A stretch of DNA of 64,000 nucleotides from Schaalia sp. Marseille-Q2122 (lineage in GTDB: Bacteria > Actinomycetota > Actinomycetes > Actinomycetales > Actinomycetaceae), in contig NZ_CAHJXR010000006.1 of the NCBI RefSeq assembly GCF_903645355.1, positions 124,001 to 188,000 on the forward strand. Reading direction: 5' to 3'. The translations under genes were made by a program, and so were the position numbers. Of this stretch, positions 17,485-26,832 are shown in pieces. The notes beneath the pieces were generated by a model that was not told where the DNA came from, did not search any database, and saw only the letters and a list, made by a program, of their open reading frames with translations. The stretch's first letter is position 1. The number at the start of each line of letters is the position of its first letter.

Positions 17485-18449
17485 TTCTTACGCGCCTTCG
17501 GATCGAGAGCCTCACGTACGACGTCGCCCATCATGATGAAGGACAAGACGGTCATACCCAGTGCGATCGCAGGGTAGAAGAGCACCTGCGGGTCGGTACG
17601 CAGCGATGCCTTCGCGGCGGAGATGTCATTACCCCAGGAGACAACGCTCGGAGGCAGACCGATACCCATGAAGGACAGCGATGCTTCGGCCACGATGAAG
17701 CCGCCCAGGGCGACGGTTGCGTAGACGATGATGGGTGCCATCGAGTTGGGGATGATGTGGGACATGAGGATGCGCCAGCGGGAGGCACCGGTTGCGCGTG
17801 CTGCGGTGACGTACTCCTCGTTCTTGACGGACATGACGGTGCCGCGCGCGATACGGGCGATGGATGTCCAGCCGAAGACGGAGAGCACGATAATAACGGT
17901 CCAGACGGAACGCTCTGCGGTGAGCTGCATGAACACGATGGCTGCCAGCAGGAAGGGGATGGCGAAGAAGACGTCGATAAGACGGGATAGGACGGCGTCC
18001 AGCCAGCCACCGAGGAAGCCCGCGAGGGCGCCCAGCAGGGAGCCGATCAGGGTGACAGTGATGGTGGTGAGCACGCCGACGAGGACGGAGGCGCGTGCGC
18101 CGTAGATGATGCGCGAGTAGATGTCGCAGCCCTGACGGTCAAAGCCGAGGATGTGGCCGGTGGTGGGGCCAGCGTGCTTCAGCGAGAGGTCACAGACGCG
18201 GGGGTCTTGGCTGGTGAAGAGGCCCGGGAAGGCCGCTACGAGGACAACCAGCAAGATGATGGCAGCGGAGACCCAGAACATGGGGCGCTGACGCAGCTGC
18301 TTCCAGGCTTCGCCCCACATTGACGAGGGGGCGGATTCATCCTTGACGGCGTCAACGGCGCCGAGGCCTGTTTCGTCGATGTCGGAGACGTAGTGCGCCT
18401 GACCCGCGCGGGTGCGCGTGATGTTTGCGGAGGGGATGTAATCACTCAT
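17481..18449 (-). CDS. Peptide ABC transporter permease, OppC/DppC type
   Basis: 322 residues. A cytoplasmic N-terminal segment (about 70 residues) precedes the first helix (FWVSAAIILLVVLVAAFPGLF). The family marker GHILGFDRQGCDIYSRIIYGARASVLVG follows, then the EAA-type loop (TAARATGASRWRILMSHIIPNS) and four more helices. ATG 18449 has GAGGATCCGCT upstream and overlaps the OppB-type gene by eight bases, showing translational coupling. Confidence 0.94.
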   Translation of the reverse strand: MSDYIPSANITRTRAGQAHYVSDIDETGLGAVDAVKDESAPSSMWGEAWKQLRQRPMFWVSAAIILLVVLVAAFPGLFTSQDPRVCDLSLKHAGPTTGHILGFDRQGCDIYSRIIYGARASVLVGVLTTITVTLIGSLLGALAGFLGGWLDAVLSRLIDVFFAIPFLLAAIVFMQLTAERSVWTVIIVLSVFGWTSIARIARGTVMSVKNEEYVTAARATGASRWRILMSHIIPNSMAPIIVYATVALGGFIVAEASLSFMGIGLPPSVVSWGNDISAAKASLRTDPQVLFYPAIALGMTVLSFIMMGDVVREALDPKARKK

Positions 18450-19368
18450 AGCGGATCCTCGGGTCAAGTACGGCGTACAGAAGGTCAACGATGAGGTTCG
18501 CAATGATGTAGACGATCACCAGGACGGTGGTGATGGACACGACGGTTGCGGGCTCACCCTTGGTGATGGCCAGCCACAAGGTGCCGCCAACACCGGGAAT
18601 GTTGAAGATGCCTTCGGTAATGATGGCGCCACCCATGAGCGCACCGAGGTCAGCGCCGAGGAAGGTGGCGACGGGGATCATCGAGTTACGCAGGATGTGA
18701 CGGTTGCGCACCTGGCGGTTGGTCAGACCCTTGGCGCGTGCGGTACGGACGAAGTCGGCGCTCTTGGTTTCAGAGACGGACTGACGGGTCAGACGCAGCA
18801 CATAGGCCAGGGACAGGGAGCCGAGCACGAAGGCGGGCATCATCAGCGCGTAGACGCTGGTATTGCCACCGACTGTGACGGGGAAGAGCGCCAGCTTCAC
18901 ACCGAGGACGTACTGGAGGACGAAGCCGGTGACGAAGGAGGGCACGGAGATGATGATGAGAGACATGACCAGAACGGTTGCGTCGAACTTGCCACCGCGG
19001 CGCATACCCGCAATCACACCGAGAACCACACCACCGATGGCTTCAAAAATGAGGGCCATGACGGCGAGCTTGATGGTGACGGGGAAAGCCTGAGCCATCA
19101 CGTCAATAACCTGGCGGCCGGAGAAGGTCTTGCCGAAGTCAAGAGTGAAAACGCCCTTGAGGTACAGCAGGTACTGCATGTACAGAGGCTTATCGAGATT
19201 AAATTCAGCGCGAATACGTTCCTGAACTGCCGGGTCAAGACCGCGGTCACCGCCCAGTGCTGCCACGGGGTCACCGGGCATCAGGTACACCAGGGCGAAG
19301 ATCAGGAAGGTTGCCCCAAAGAAGACCGGGATGGTCTGCAGGAGCCGCCGTCCGATGTATCGGGGCAT
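18442..19368 (-). CDS. Peptide ABC transporter permease, OppB/DppB type
   Basis: 308 residues, six helices. It begins MPRYIGRRLLQTIPVFFGATFLIFALVYLMPGDP, typical of OppB, followed by the LDKPLYMQYLLYLKGV segment, the EAA loop RTARAKGLTNRQVRNRHILRNSMIPV and a DPRIRYE tail. It partners with the OppC-type gene immediately downstream. Confidence 0.95.
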   Translation of the reverse strand: MPRYIGRRLLQTIPVFFGATFLIFALVYLMPGDPVAALGGDRGLDPAVQERIRAEFNLDKPLYMQYLLYLKGVFTLDFGKTFSGRQVIDVMAQAFPVTIKLAVMALIFEAIGGVVLGVIAGMRRGGKFDATVLVMSLIIISVPSFVTGFVLQYVLGVKLALFPVTVGGNTSVYALMMPAFVLGSLSLAYVLRLTRQSVSETKSADFVRTARAKGLTNRQVRNRHILRNSMIPVATFLGADLGALMGGAIITEGIFNIPGVGGTLWLAITKGEPATVVSITTVLVIVYIIANLIVDLLYAVLDPRIRYE

Positions 19369-19698
19369 GGGTGAGTTCCTTACTGGATGACGTCCTGCGC
19401 GTGCTGGAAGGGCACAAAGTACCCCCGATCAGCAGAATGTTGTGCCTGTTGGGGCTGCACATTTCGGCAGGACATGATCCTCATGTCTGGTGTGGATGGA
19501 TATCCACTCATGGTCTGAGGTGCCGTGAAAGGGCACTCCAGACCTGATTTTATGCAAACGACCAGTAAATTGCTAGTTAATGAGTCGCCAAACATAGCGA
19601 CTCATCTCAAGAGCGCGGTATGGCGGGCGGTAAACCCGCCCGCCATACCGTTCAGTTATGCGGCCTTAGCCGTTGGGCGACCCGAGGTCGCCGTGCGA
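19369..19698 (-). terminator. Two hairpins between binding-protein gene and permease genes
   Basis: Within this 330-base spacer are TGAGTCGC...GCGACTCA (19581-19604) and a 15-bp GC-rich stem (19616-19650, arms CGGTATGGCGGGCGG). They lie just past the binding-protein stop. Such structures commonly protect or partially terminate the message so that the binding protein is made in excess. The remainder (19369-19580) shows no gene. Confidence 0.65.
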
Positions 19699-21324
19699 TC
19701 ACTTACGAGTGATGTTGTGGTACTCGGGAACCGACTTCCAGTTGATCACAACGTTGTCGACCGACTCAGACCATGCTGCCGATGCGCCACCGTACCAGGT
19801 GGGGATCACGGGGAGGTCCTTGAGCAGGATCTGCTGAGCCTCGTCGAGGATCTTGTTGGCTTCGTCGAGGGAAGCAGAGCCAGCGGCCTTGGTCAGCAGG
19901 TTGTCGAACTCTTCGTTCGAGTAGTCGGTGTCGTTGGAGGAAGCGTTGGTGGCGTAGAGCGGGCCGAGGAAGTTGAACTTCGAGGGGTAGTCGCCCTGCC
20001 AGCCGGTGCGGAATGCGGTCTCGATGCGGCGTTCCTTGATGTCGTTACGGAAGGACTTGAAGTCGGGGTAGGACTTGCCTTCAGCTTCGATACCGAGGTT
20101 GTTGCGGAGCATGTTGGTGACAGCGTCAACCCAGTCCTTGTGGCCACCGTCGCCGTTGAAGGCGATTTCGAACTTGCCGGAGAAGGGGGTCATGGCGTCA
20201 GCCTGTGCCCACAGTTCCTTAGCCTTTTCGGGGTTGAAGGAGAGGACCTCATTGCCGGGGATGGCGTCGTTGTAGCCTGCGACGACGGGGGAGGTGAAGT
20301 CCTTGGCGGGCTTACGGGTGTCGTTGAACAGGGCCTTCACGAGCTCATCGCGGTTGATCGCCATGGAGATGGCCTGGCGACGGAGCTTGCCTTCTTCACC
20401 TGCGAAGTGACCCTTCTGGGGGATAGCGAAGGACTGGAAGACGGCTGCGCCCTGGATGACGGAGCGGCCTTCGAATTCGCTCTGGAAGGTGTCGAATGCG
20501 GAGGTGGGGATGGCGTCGAGGACGTCGAGGTTACCGCCCTGGAGGTCGTTGTAGGCGGCATCCATGTCGTTGTAGATCTGGATGGTCAGGCCAGCGTTCT
20601 TTGCAACACGGTCGCCGTCGTAGTGGGGGTTGGGAACGAGCTTGATAGCAACGTTGTGCTCCCAGCCGCCTTCAGCGAGCATGTAGGGGCCCGAAGCGAT
20701 GGGGTTCTCGCCAGCTGCATCAAGGTCAGCCAGGGAGGCATCGGCCAGGGGCTGGAAGGTGGAGTAGCCCAGGCGTGCGGGGAAGTCGGCCTCGGGCTGC
20801 TTGAGCTCGACGGTGAAGGTGTAGTCGTCGACGAGCTTGATGCCCTGGGTGAGGTCGTGGTTTTCACCCGCGTCGTCGTAGCCCTTGACGGGCTCGAAGA
20901 AGAAGACCTGGTCCTGCTTCTGAGCGCCGATGAGAACCCAAGCCTCAACGAAGTTCTTGGCCTTGATTTCGGTGCCGTCGGAGAACTTCTTGCCCTCCTT
21001 GACCTTGATGGTCCAGTTCACGTTGTCGGAGGACTCGATGGACTCGGCGAGTTCGTTGTGGGTCTCGCCCTTTGCGTCGTAGTAGACGAGGCCAGCGCCG
21101 GTAGCGTCGAGGACCTTGCCGCCACCGGTCTCGGAGGTCAGACCCGGAAGAAGCGGGTGCTGGGGCTCGGAGCCGTTGGTGCGGATGGGATCGCCGGCAA
21201 CGACATCGCCTGCGGGAGCAGCGGAGGCGCCGGACTGATCAGCAGAGCCTGCGCCACCCGAGCACGCGGTGAGCGTGAGGGCGAGAACTGCAGGGACTGC
21301 CAGCCAAGACTTCTTGAAGCTCAT
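19699..21324 (-). CDS. Peptide ABC transporter substrate-binding lipoprotein (family 5)
   Basis: 541 residues. The lipoprotein signal MSFKKSWLAVPAVLALTLTACSGG gives a lipidated Cys at residue 21. It is an OppA/DppA-type receptor: NSLDQSLT-like lobes are absent, but VNWTIKVKEGKKFSDGTEIKAKNFVEAW is the characteristic SBP_bac_5 block, and RRQAISMAINRDELVKALFN is the second. The substrate is probably an oligopeptide. It is the first gene of the importer, with a long spacer before the permeases. Upstream 21325-21606 (282 bases) holds its promoter; GTTAC-N6-GTAAC at 21459-21474 is a possible operator. Confidence 0.94.
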   Translation of the reverse strand: MSFKKSWLAVPAVLALTLTACSGGAGSADQSGASAAPAGDVVAGDPIRTNGSEPQHPLLPGLTSETGGGKVLDATGAGLVYYDAKGETHNELAESIESSDNVNWTIKVKEGKKFSDGTEIKAKNFVEAWVLIGAQKQDQVFFFEPVKGYDDAGENHDLTQGIKLVDDYTFTVELKQPEADFPARLGYSTFQPLADASLADLDAAGENPIASGPYMLAEGGWEHNVAIKLVPNPHYDGDRVAKNAGLTIQIYNDMDAAYNDLQGGNLDVLDAIPTSAFDTFQSEFEGRSVIQGAAVFQSFAIPQKGHFAGEEGKLRRQAISMAINRDELVKALFNDTRKPAKDFTSPVVAGYNDAIPGNEVLSFNPEKAKELWAQADAMTPFSGKFEIAFNGDGGHKDWVDAVTNMLRNNLGIEAEGKSYPDFKSFRNDIKERRIETAFRTGWQGDYPSKFNFLGPLYATNASSNDTDYSNEEFDNLLTKAAGSASLDEANKILDEAQQILLKDLPVIPTWYGGASAAWSESVDNVVINWKSVPEYHNITRK

Positions 21325-21606
21325 GTGGAACTCCTTCTGAATGCTGGGGACTAAAACGTCTGGGCATATTCGCCAGATACGTGTTGAAGTCTATGCAGTT
21401 CGTAAAAATATGCGTCTTTTTGTTTCACGATGCGTTCATCACGGTCTGATTACAATGGGTTACGAAAGGGTAACACCCCAGGTCAGAGCATATTTGCTTC
21501 GCACACTTCCTTGAATCTCGCGCATAATTATGTAACGGGAACCACAGATCATTCCACCGTCCGGGCAGTGACCTGCCTTTATGCCGCCCACCCCATTCGC
21601 AACACC

Positions 21607-23718
21607 TCAGCGCCCCATCACTACCCGCGCACACTCCTCCACATCCTCACGCGCAGGACAGGTGGCCGGACCATAGAACTGCGTGGACAATCCACCGGCA
21701 CAATTCGCCAGCACTAACGCACTCTCCCAGCTCTCCCCCATCGCCAGCGCCGCACATAACGCACCCGCGTGAGCATCACCGGCACCATTGGAATCCACTG
21801 GCTCCACGACAGGCGTTGGAACTGCCAGTGCCTCGTCCTCTCGCGCCCACCACGCCCCTCGTTTGCCCGCACGAAGAAGGACAGGCGCACCCAAGGCGCG
21901 ACTCAGGAACGAGGCCAGCCCCCCACGGTCCCACTCCCCACTCGCCCCAACGGCAGCGGCCTTCTCAACAGCGGCCGCAACCTCCGGCAAGACGCGACGA
22001 TCACCGGGGGTCTGCCAACACTCGTCGACAAGACGGTGGCCAAGAATGAGCGCCTCACGCTCATTGACTGACCACAATGGGCGCACGCTCCCAATGAGCG
22101 CAAGGGTGTCGGCGGGAGCCTCGCCAATCATGGGACCCACATCAAAAACGATGGCGCGCGGCCGGACTTCCGATGCACCAAGACGGCGCACGAGGCGCTC
22201 CACCTCAACGCGAGTGCGCGGGTGATACAGGGAGTATCCGCACAGGTGGAGCACGTCGCCAGCCCTGAAGGTGATGTCATCCCAGGCGCCCTCAGGCACC
22301 GCCGCCTCCGCACCAACGGTGGACACGAAACTCCGCTCAGCATCCGGCTCCGTGAGCGCCACACAGTAGCCCGTATCCATGCCCGACACGCTCGGCCCCG
22401 CGTGAGTGACCTTCTGCCTGGCGAGGGCAGCGCGGGCGGCATCGGCCATCGGCCCCTCACCGAGGGCACCGTGATGGATAACCTCGGCGCCCATCTGGCG
22501 GGCGGCGTAGAGGACATTAAAACCGCCACCCACACACATCTGATGAGAGGTCGCAAAGAGGTCACCACCCTTTTCAGGCAGGTGATCCACCGTCATGGTG
22601 AGGTCAACAATGACCTGACCCGTGTAGTGGAAGCGCCCCTGCGGACTAGCTCCCCCCTCCTCGACTCCTGCCTCAAGGGTCGCAGGCAGGCCGTGGGCTT
22701 CACGCACCGCCAGCAAACCCTCCACAATGCCCTCAATATCAAGGTCATTCACGGCGGCAATTGTGGCGAGCATGTCCGCTGGCAAAGCGGCACTGCCATT
22801 GGCTGCACCCAGAAGGGCGCCCGCAATGGCGGCGATCGTGTCCGTGTCGCCGCCCAGATTCGCGGCCGCAAGCAAGCCATCAAGCGGGCGGTCGGCATAG
22901 AAAGATGCCAGGGCCAGCGCACAGGGTACGGCCTCAGCTGTCGCCACCGAGGTGCCGATCAGATCACGCAAGGCGCTCATAATGACCTGCACCTCCTGCA
23001 TTGAGGAGTTACGTGCCGCCATCACCAAACTCAGTGCCCAGCGTGCGCGGGTAAGGACCGAGGCGCCCTCGGCCCACTCGCCGCGTGGGTTAATGGACTG
23101 GGCGGCGTCGACCTCGTCAACCGCCCAGTACAGGGCGTCGGGCAACGTCTGACCGTCAAGGAGGGCACTCACGGCGAGGGCGACGATCGCCGCCCCCTCG
23201 AAGCCTTGGCGAGTGTTGTGCGTGACGAGGCAGGACTCGTAGACCGCGTCAAGGAGGGCATCGGTGTCGCTCGTATCCCAGGCGATACCGACGGGGGCGA
23301 CGCGCATGGCCGCACCATTGGTGGTGCCCGAAGTCCCCGTCGTGCGTGGGTCGGCCCCGGCGCGCACCTGTTCGAGGGCGGCTTTTGTGGAAGGGCCCAG
23401 CAGGTCATGGGAGCCGCGCTCAATCATTTGGCTCTCCCATGCGAGCAGGGAATGGGCGAGAGCCTCCGGGCTGATATGCCCGCCCCCGCCAATCAGCAGG
23501 TCGGCGACGATGAGGGCTTGCTCGGTGTCATCCGTGACCGACCCGGCAGGCATGCCCGGCGCGTAGGGCTGAATATCAGCGCCCGCTAGTAGACCCATGA
23601 CCGGCCCGTAAGTCTGGACAATGACATCGGGGGAGAGGGATTGCGTGGGCATTCCCAGGGCATCGCCCAGGGCCACAGCGGAGAGGCAAGCAAGCGCGCG
23701 ATCTTTGAGCACTGTCAT
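21607..23718 (-). CDS. ADP-ribosylglycohydrolase / PfkB kinase fusion (YegU-YegV-like)
   Basis: 703 residues in two enzymes. Residues 1 to about 350: ADP-ribosylglycohydrolase fold with both Mg-binding motifs (TDDTEQAL near residue 63 and GGDTDTIAAIAG near 295). Residues about 365-703: PfkB/ribokinase fold with substrate motif GGGFNVLYAARQMGA and catalytic DSNGAGDAHAGAL. In E. coli, yegU (glycohydrolase-like) and yegV (kinase) are neighbouring genes beside a nucleoside permease gene; here they are one chain. I infer that the first half cleaves an N-ribosyl bond and the second phosphorylates the freed sugar or base conjugate; the substrate is unknown. The ATG at 23718 has GGAG only two bases away, so the GTG at codon 3 may be the true start. 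Confidence 0.88.
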   Translation of the reverse strand: MTVLKDRALACLSAVALGDALGMPTQSLSPDVIVQTYGPVMGLLAGADIQPYAPGMPAGSVTDDTEQALIVADLLIGGGGHISPEALAHSLLAWESQMIERGSHDLLGPSTKAALEQVRAGADPRTTGTSGTTNGAAMRVAPVGIAWDTSDTDALLDAVYESCLVTHNTRQGFEGAAIVALAVSALLDGQTLPDALYWAVDEVDAAQSINPRGEWAEGASVLTRARWALSLVMAARNSSMQEVQVIMSALRDLIGTSVATAEAVPCALALASFYADRPLDGLLAAANLGGDTDTIAAIAGALLGAANGSAALPADMLATIAAVNDLDIEGIVEGLLAVREAHGLPATLEAGVEEGGASPQGRFHYTGQVIVDLTMTVDHLPEKGGDLFATSHQMCVGGGFNVLYAARQMGAEVIHHGALGEGPMADAARAALARQKVTHAGPSVSGMDTGYCVALTEPDAERSFVSTVGAEAAVPEGAWDDITFRAGDVLHLCGYSLYHPRTRVEVERLVRRLGASEVRPRAIVFDVGPMIGEAPADTLALIGSVRPLWSVNEREALILGHRLVDECWQTPGDRRVLPEVAAAVEKAAAVGASGEWDRGGLASFLSRALGAPVLLRAGKRGAWWAREDEALAVPTPVVEPVDSNGAGDAHAGALCAALAMGESWESALVLANCAGGLSTQFYGPATCPAREDVEECARVVMGR

Positions 23719-23776
23719 AGCTCCAGCCTAGTGGCTCAGCATTGGAGGCGACAGGGGCGATGCGGGCTCTGTCAGG

Positions 23777-23900
23777 TCTACTCTAACGAGCTGTAACACT
23801 TGAGCGTTACAGTAGGAACAGCCCTCAAACCGCGAAATACTAAGGAAAAGCGGGAGGCTGTCACGACTACTCTCACGCTACTGTAACGGTGTTACAGTAG
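23777..23900. repeat. Direct repeat with nested palindromes, 5' copy (AlbA_2 cassette)
   Basis: A 124-bp element repeated without gaps at 25369-25492; about 109 of 124 positions match by hand count. It contains CTGTAAC-N8-GTTACAG (23791-23812) and, ending four bases before the ATG of the next gene, the perfect CTACTGTAAC-GGT-GTTACAGTAG (23878-23900). This position covers any promoter/start region, as expected of an autoregulatory operator. Confidence 0.92.
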
Positions 23901-23904
23901 AGCT

Positions 23905-25353
23905 ATGGCTCGTGATGAGATTCCGCAGATACTGTCGCTTCCTCTGGAAGAACGCGGCCCAGCACTCTGCGCCGCGCAGGAAAACCAATGGTTCGAGCGC
24001 AAAGCCTTCGCCGTTGACCCCAAAGCTGTTGCCAAAGCAATCGTTGGCATGGCCAACGCCGAAGGTGGCACCCTGGTGATCGGCATCCGCGAGCGCCGCA
24101 TCGAAAAGTCCACTCACAGCACCGACAAGATCAACGCCCTGCGTCAAGTCCCTCTCAACAGGATCGCACCACCGCTTTTCACTGAGATTCACGAACTTCC
24201 TGTCCTCACTGAGGACGGCGAAAGCTCCACCCTTCTGATTTTCACCATTCCACCGAGCAACTCCGCCCATAAAACCTCAGATGGGAAGGGTTTCCTTCGC
24301 GCCGGGGATTCCACTATCAAACTCACCCAAAGCCAGTGGGAGGAACTGTTCTACGAACGCTCTCCCCAAGCTTACGAGGCCGAGCGCGTCGACCTCGACA
24401 TTGCGGATCTTAACCCAGAGCTCCTCGAAGAGTTTCGCGCGCGAATCGGCTCCCATCACGATGCTGAGGGCCTCCTGCGAACACGAGGACTCATCACCCG
24501 AGATGGTGCACTGACTATCGCTGGCGCGCTCCTCTTTGGACAGCACCCTGAAGCCCTCTTCCCACAGGCTCATATTCGCGTGCTGCGCTACCTGGAGGAC
24601 GACCCTGGATATGGGGAAAGGCAAAACCTCGCTGCTAATGGCGATATACGCATTGAAGGCCCCCTGGTCTACCAACTCCGCAAGGCCTTGGCCCTCATCG
24701 ATCAATGGATGCCCCGCCGTCAAGTGCTCAACGCCGACGGCACCTTCGGGCCGAGCGTGCCGTCAATTCCGCAGAGCGTGTGGCAAGAGGCCGTGGTCAA
24801 CGCCGTGACCCACCGCTCCTACTCCGCCGCCGGGGATCACATTCGCGTCTCCATCTTCCCTCACCGTATTGAGGTCTCTAGCCCGGGGCGTTTCCCCGGG
24901 CTTATTAACCCGCAGAACGTTGATAGTCCGCTCGACATCGTCCGCTATGCTCGCAACCCTCGCATTGCGCGCGTTCTTGCGGATTTCAATATCACCCAGG
25001 AGCTTGGTGAGGGCATCCGGCGCATGGTCTACGACATGCGTCACGCTGGCCTCAACGACCCGCATTTCCGTCAGAACGCTGGGGGTGTGCGCGTCGTTAT
25101 GGACGCCAGCGCACGCCTTTCAGAGGATCTTCTTCGTCAACTCCCACCGCAAGCTGGTGAGATTGTCATGCTCTTGCGTCACGCGGGTGCCCTTGGGACA
25201 GGGGATATTACTGATCGCTTGGGGATCGCGCGCCCGACCGCGCTTCGTAGTCTCAACGCTTTGCGGGATCACGGCATCGTCGAGAGGGTGGGAAAGAGTC
25301 CCACCGATCCGCGAGCCGTGTGGTTAATTTCTGGTACTGAGAGTCGTAGCTAG
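23905..25353 (+). CDS. AlbA_2 (AAA_4-type) putative ATP-binding transcriptional regulator
   Basis: 482 residues. Residues about 15-140 are an AlbA_2/Schlafen-type domain: ENQWFERKAFAVDPKAVAKAIVGMANAEGGTLVIGI, KGFLRAGDSTIKLT. The middle (about 250-390) resembles the HATPase_c_4 segment: VWQEAVVNAVTHRSYSAAGDHIRVSIFPHRIEVSSPGRFPG, ITQELGEGIRRM. The last 65 residues are a winged helix (TGDITDRLGIARPTALRSLNALRDHGIVERVG). The family is annotated as putative transcriptional regulators, with no settled function. No clear ribosome site precedes the ATG, only AGTAGAGCT, so translation may be leaderless. Direct repeats bracket it 4 bases before the start and 15 after the stop. Confidence 0.88.
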   Translation: MARDEIPQILSLPLEERGPALCAAQENQWFERKAFAVDPKAVAKAIVGMANAEGGTLVIGIRERRIEKSTHSTDKINALRQVPLNRIAPPLFTEIHELPVLTEDGESSTLLIFTIPPSNSAHKTSDGKGFLRAGDSTIKLTQSQWEELFYERSPQAYEAERVDLDIADLNPELLEEFRARIGSHHDAEGLLRTRGLITRDGALTIAGALLFGQHPEALFPQAHIRVLRYLEDDPGYGERQNLAANGDIRIEGPLVYQLRKALALIDQWMPRRQVLNADGTFGPSVPSIPQSVWQEAVVNAVTHRSYSAAGDHIRVSIFPHRIEVSSPGRFPGLINPQNVDSPLDIVRYARNPRIARVLADFNITQELGEGIRRMVYDMRHAGLNDPHFRQNAGGVRVVMDASARLSEDLLRQLPPQAGEIVMLLRHAGALGTGDITDRLGIARPTALRSLNALRDHGIVERVGKSPTDPRAVWLISGTESRS

Positions 25354-25368
25354 ATCGCTGCTATCGCC

Positions 25369-25492
25369 TCTACTCTAACGAGCTGTAACACTTGGGCGTT
25401 ACAGTAGGAACAGCCCTAAAACCGCGAGATACTGCAGAAAAGTGTGGAGCTATCACAGCTACTCTCACGCTACTGTAACAGTGTTAGAGTAG
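25369..25492. repeat. Direct repeat with nested palindromes, 3' copy (AlbA_2 cassette)
   Basis: Same orientation as the copy at 23777-23900. The first palindrome is kept (CTGTAAC-N8-GTTACAG); the second has decayed to CTACTGTAAC-AGT-GTTAGAGTAG. No gene starts after it: the next gene (App1) converges from the right and ends at 25550, so this copy is not placed to act as a promoter operator. Confidence 0.9.
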
Positions 25493-25549
25493 CGCGAGAG
25501 TCTCTGAGTCATTCAAAAGACACCACCGCGAATGCGCCCGCGCACGCAA

Positions 25550-26776
25550 CTACTCCGCAGCCTGCACCTGCTCCAGCAGCTTAAAACCGTCCTCACCAAA
25601 CCACACCGGAATCCCCTCAGGCACATCACGCAGGGCATCAGGGAACAGTGACGACAAGGTCCCATGAGCAAGGAACTGCTCACGGCTAGACAGAGAACGA
25701 AGGGCGATACCCGCCACATGCTCCGGGAACTCGCGGGCGAACTCGGCATAAATCTCCGGGTCACGCTGCCCATCATCCCCCACCAACAGCCACCGCATAT
25801 GGGGAAAATCCTCAGCTAAACGCCGCAAAGACCGACGCTTATGCTCCCGACCAGAACGGAACCACCCCGTATTTGACGGCCCAAAATCCGTCATCAAATA
25901 CGCGCCGCGAGGAAACTGCACCCGGCCCATGAACTCACGCACCGTCGGCACCACATTCCACGCGCCCGTCGACACATACACCGTCGGCGCGGGCACGCCC
26001 TCAACGGGCTCCTGGGCACGCTCAGCCGCACGCTCGGTCAAGTAGGTCAACAACTGTGCCATGCCCGGCACCGCCTCGCGGGCGGCCACCCGATCCACCA
26101 ACGCATGGCGGGCCGCCACGAAAGGCCTGGGCACCATCGACACGATCACCGTGTCATCAATATCCGATACAACCCCGCAGCGTTCACCATCACCCACAAC
26201 GCGCACCGCCACCGGCACCGCGCGCCCCGCATCAATACGCACGCCGTCAATCTCCACCCACGCGGGAGGCTCAGCGGCCGACGAGGCCCCAGCGGCGGTG
26301 GCCTCGTCAGCAGAAACGGCAGACACCGCGAAAGGAAGAGAGGCCAACGCAGGGCACTCACGCACCTGCACCCGCGACAGGGGTTGAATCCACGCCGTAT
26401 GCCAACCGGGCGTCAAACCATGCCCTTCACAAACGAGGTCAACGTAGCCACCCCGATCCGCAACCGTCACCACGCGCGCGCCACCGACAGTCACCACCAC
26501 CGGCTCGCGCGGCACCTGAGCGTCAAAAAACTGCCGCCAGCCGCGACGCGCACTCAGCCAACTGCGCTGATCGTGAGTGCGAGCCATAATGACGCGGCCC
26601 AACACGCGGACCCGCCCACGCGAAGCATAACCGCCAAAACCGACAATGCCCGGATCATAACCAAGGCGCTGAAGGATGCGGGCAAGGGAGGTATTGAAAC
26701 GCTCACCCATCGCATTAACCGAGGTCAGAAGGAAGGAAGGGGAGACGTCATCGATTAAAAACTCCAATCGAGCCAC
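25550..26776 (-). CDS. App1-family phosphatidate phosphatase-like protein (DUF2183)
   Basis: 408 residues. The catalytic half is a HAD-type App1 domain: [19 protein letters not shown] carries the DxDxT nucleophile motif. [19 protein letters not shown] and [18 protein letters not shown] supply the other catalytic elements. The N-terminal half ([24 protein letters not shown]) is the usual companion region. In yeast App1 dephosphorylates phosphatidate; bacterial members are uncharacterised in detail. There is no signal peptide or membrane helix, so it is cytoplasmic or peripheral. The start is GTG at 26776 after GGAAGGGAACGAC. It sits beside an MFS gene on the same strand. Confidence 0.85.
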   Translation of the reverse strand: MARLEFLIDDVSPSFLLTSVNAMGERFNTSLARILQRLGYDPGIVGFGGYASRGRVRVLGRVIMARTHDQRSWLSARRGWRQFFDAQVPREPVVVTVGGARVVTVADRGGYVDLVCEGHGLTPGWHTAWIQPLSRVQVRECPALASLPFAVSAVSADEATAAGASSAAEPPAWVEIDGVRIDAGRAVPVAVRVVGDGERCGVVSDIDDTVIVSMVPRPFVAARHALVDRVAAREAVPGMAQLLTYLTERAAERAQEPVEGVPAPTVYVSTGAWNVVPTVREFMGRVQFPRGAYLMTDFGPSNTGWFRSGREHKRRSLRRLAEDFPHMRWLLVGDDGQRDPEIYAEFAREFPEHVAGIALRSLSSREQFLAHGTLSSLFPDALRDVPEGIPVWFGEDGFKLLEQVQAAE

Positions 26777-26832
26777 GTCGTTCCCTTCCGCATTTCTTCA
26801 CTCACAGGCCGTCACAGGTGACAGGCATCCCC

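Noticed and set aside
19525-21354. 609-codon open frame on the plus strand
   Set aside because: It is antisense to the peptide-binding lipoprotein gene, a common effect of GC-rich codon bias; it shows no ribosome site or protein family.
23719-25549. Insertion sequence or transposon around the AlbA_2 gene
   Set aside because: No transposase, and the flanking repeats are direct, not terminal inverted; no short target duplication was seen outside them.
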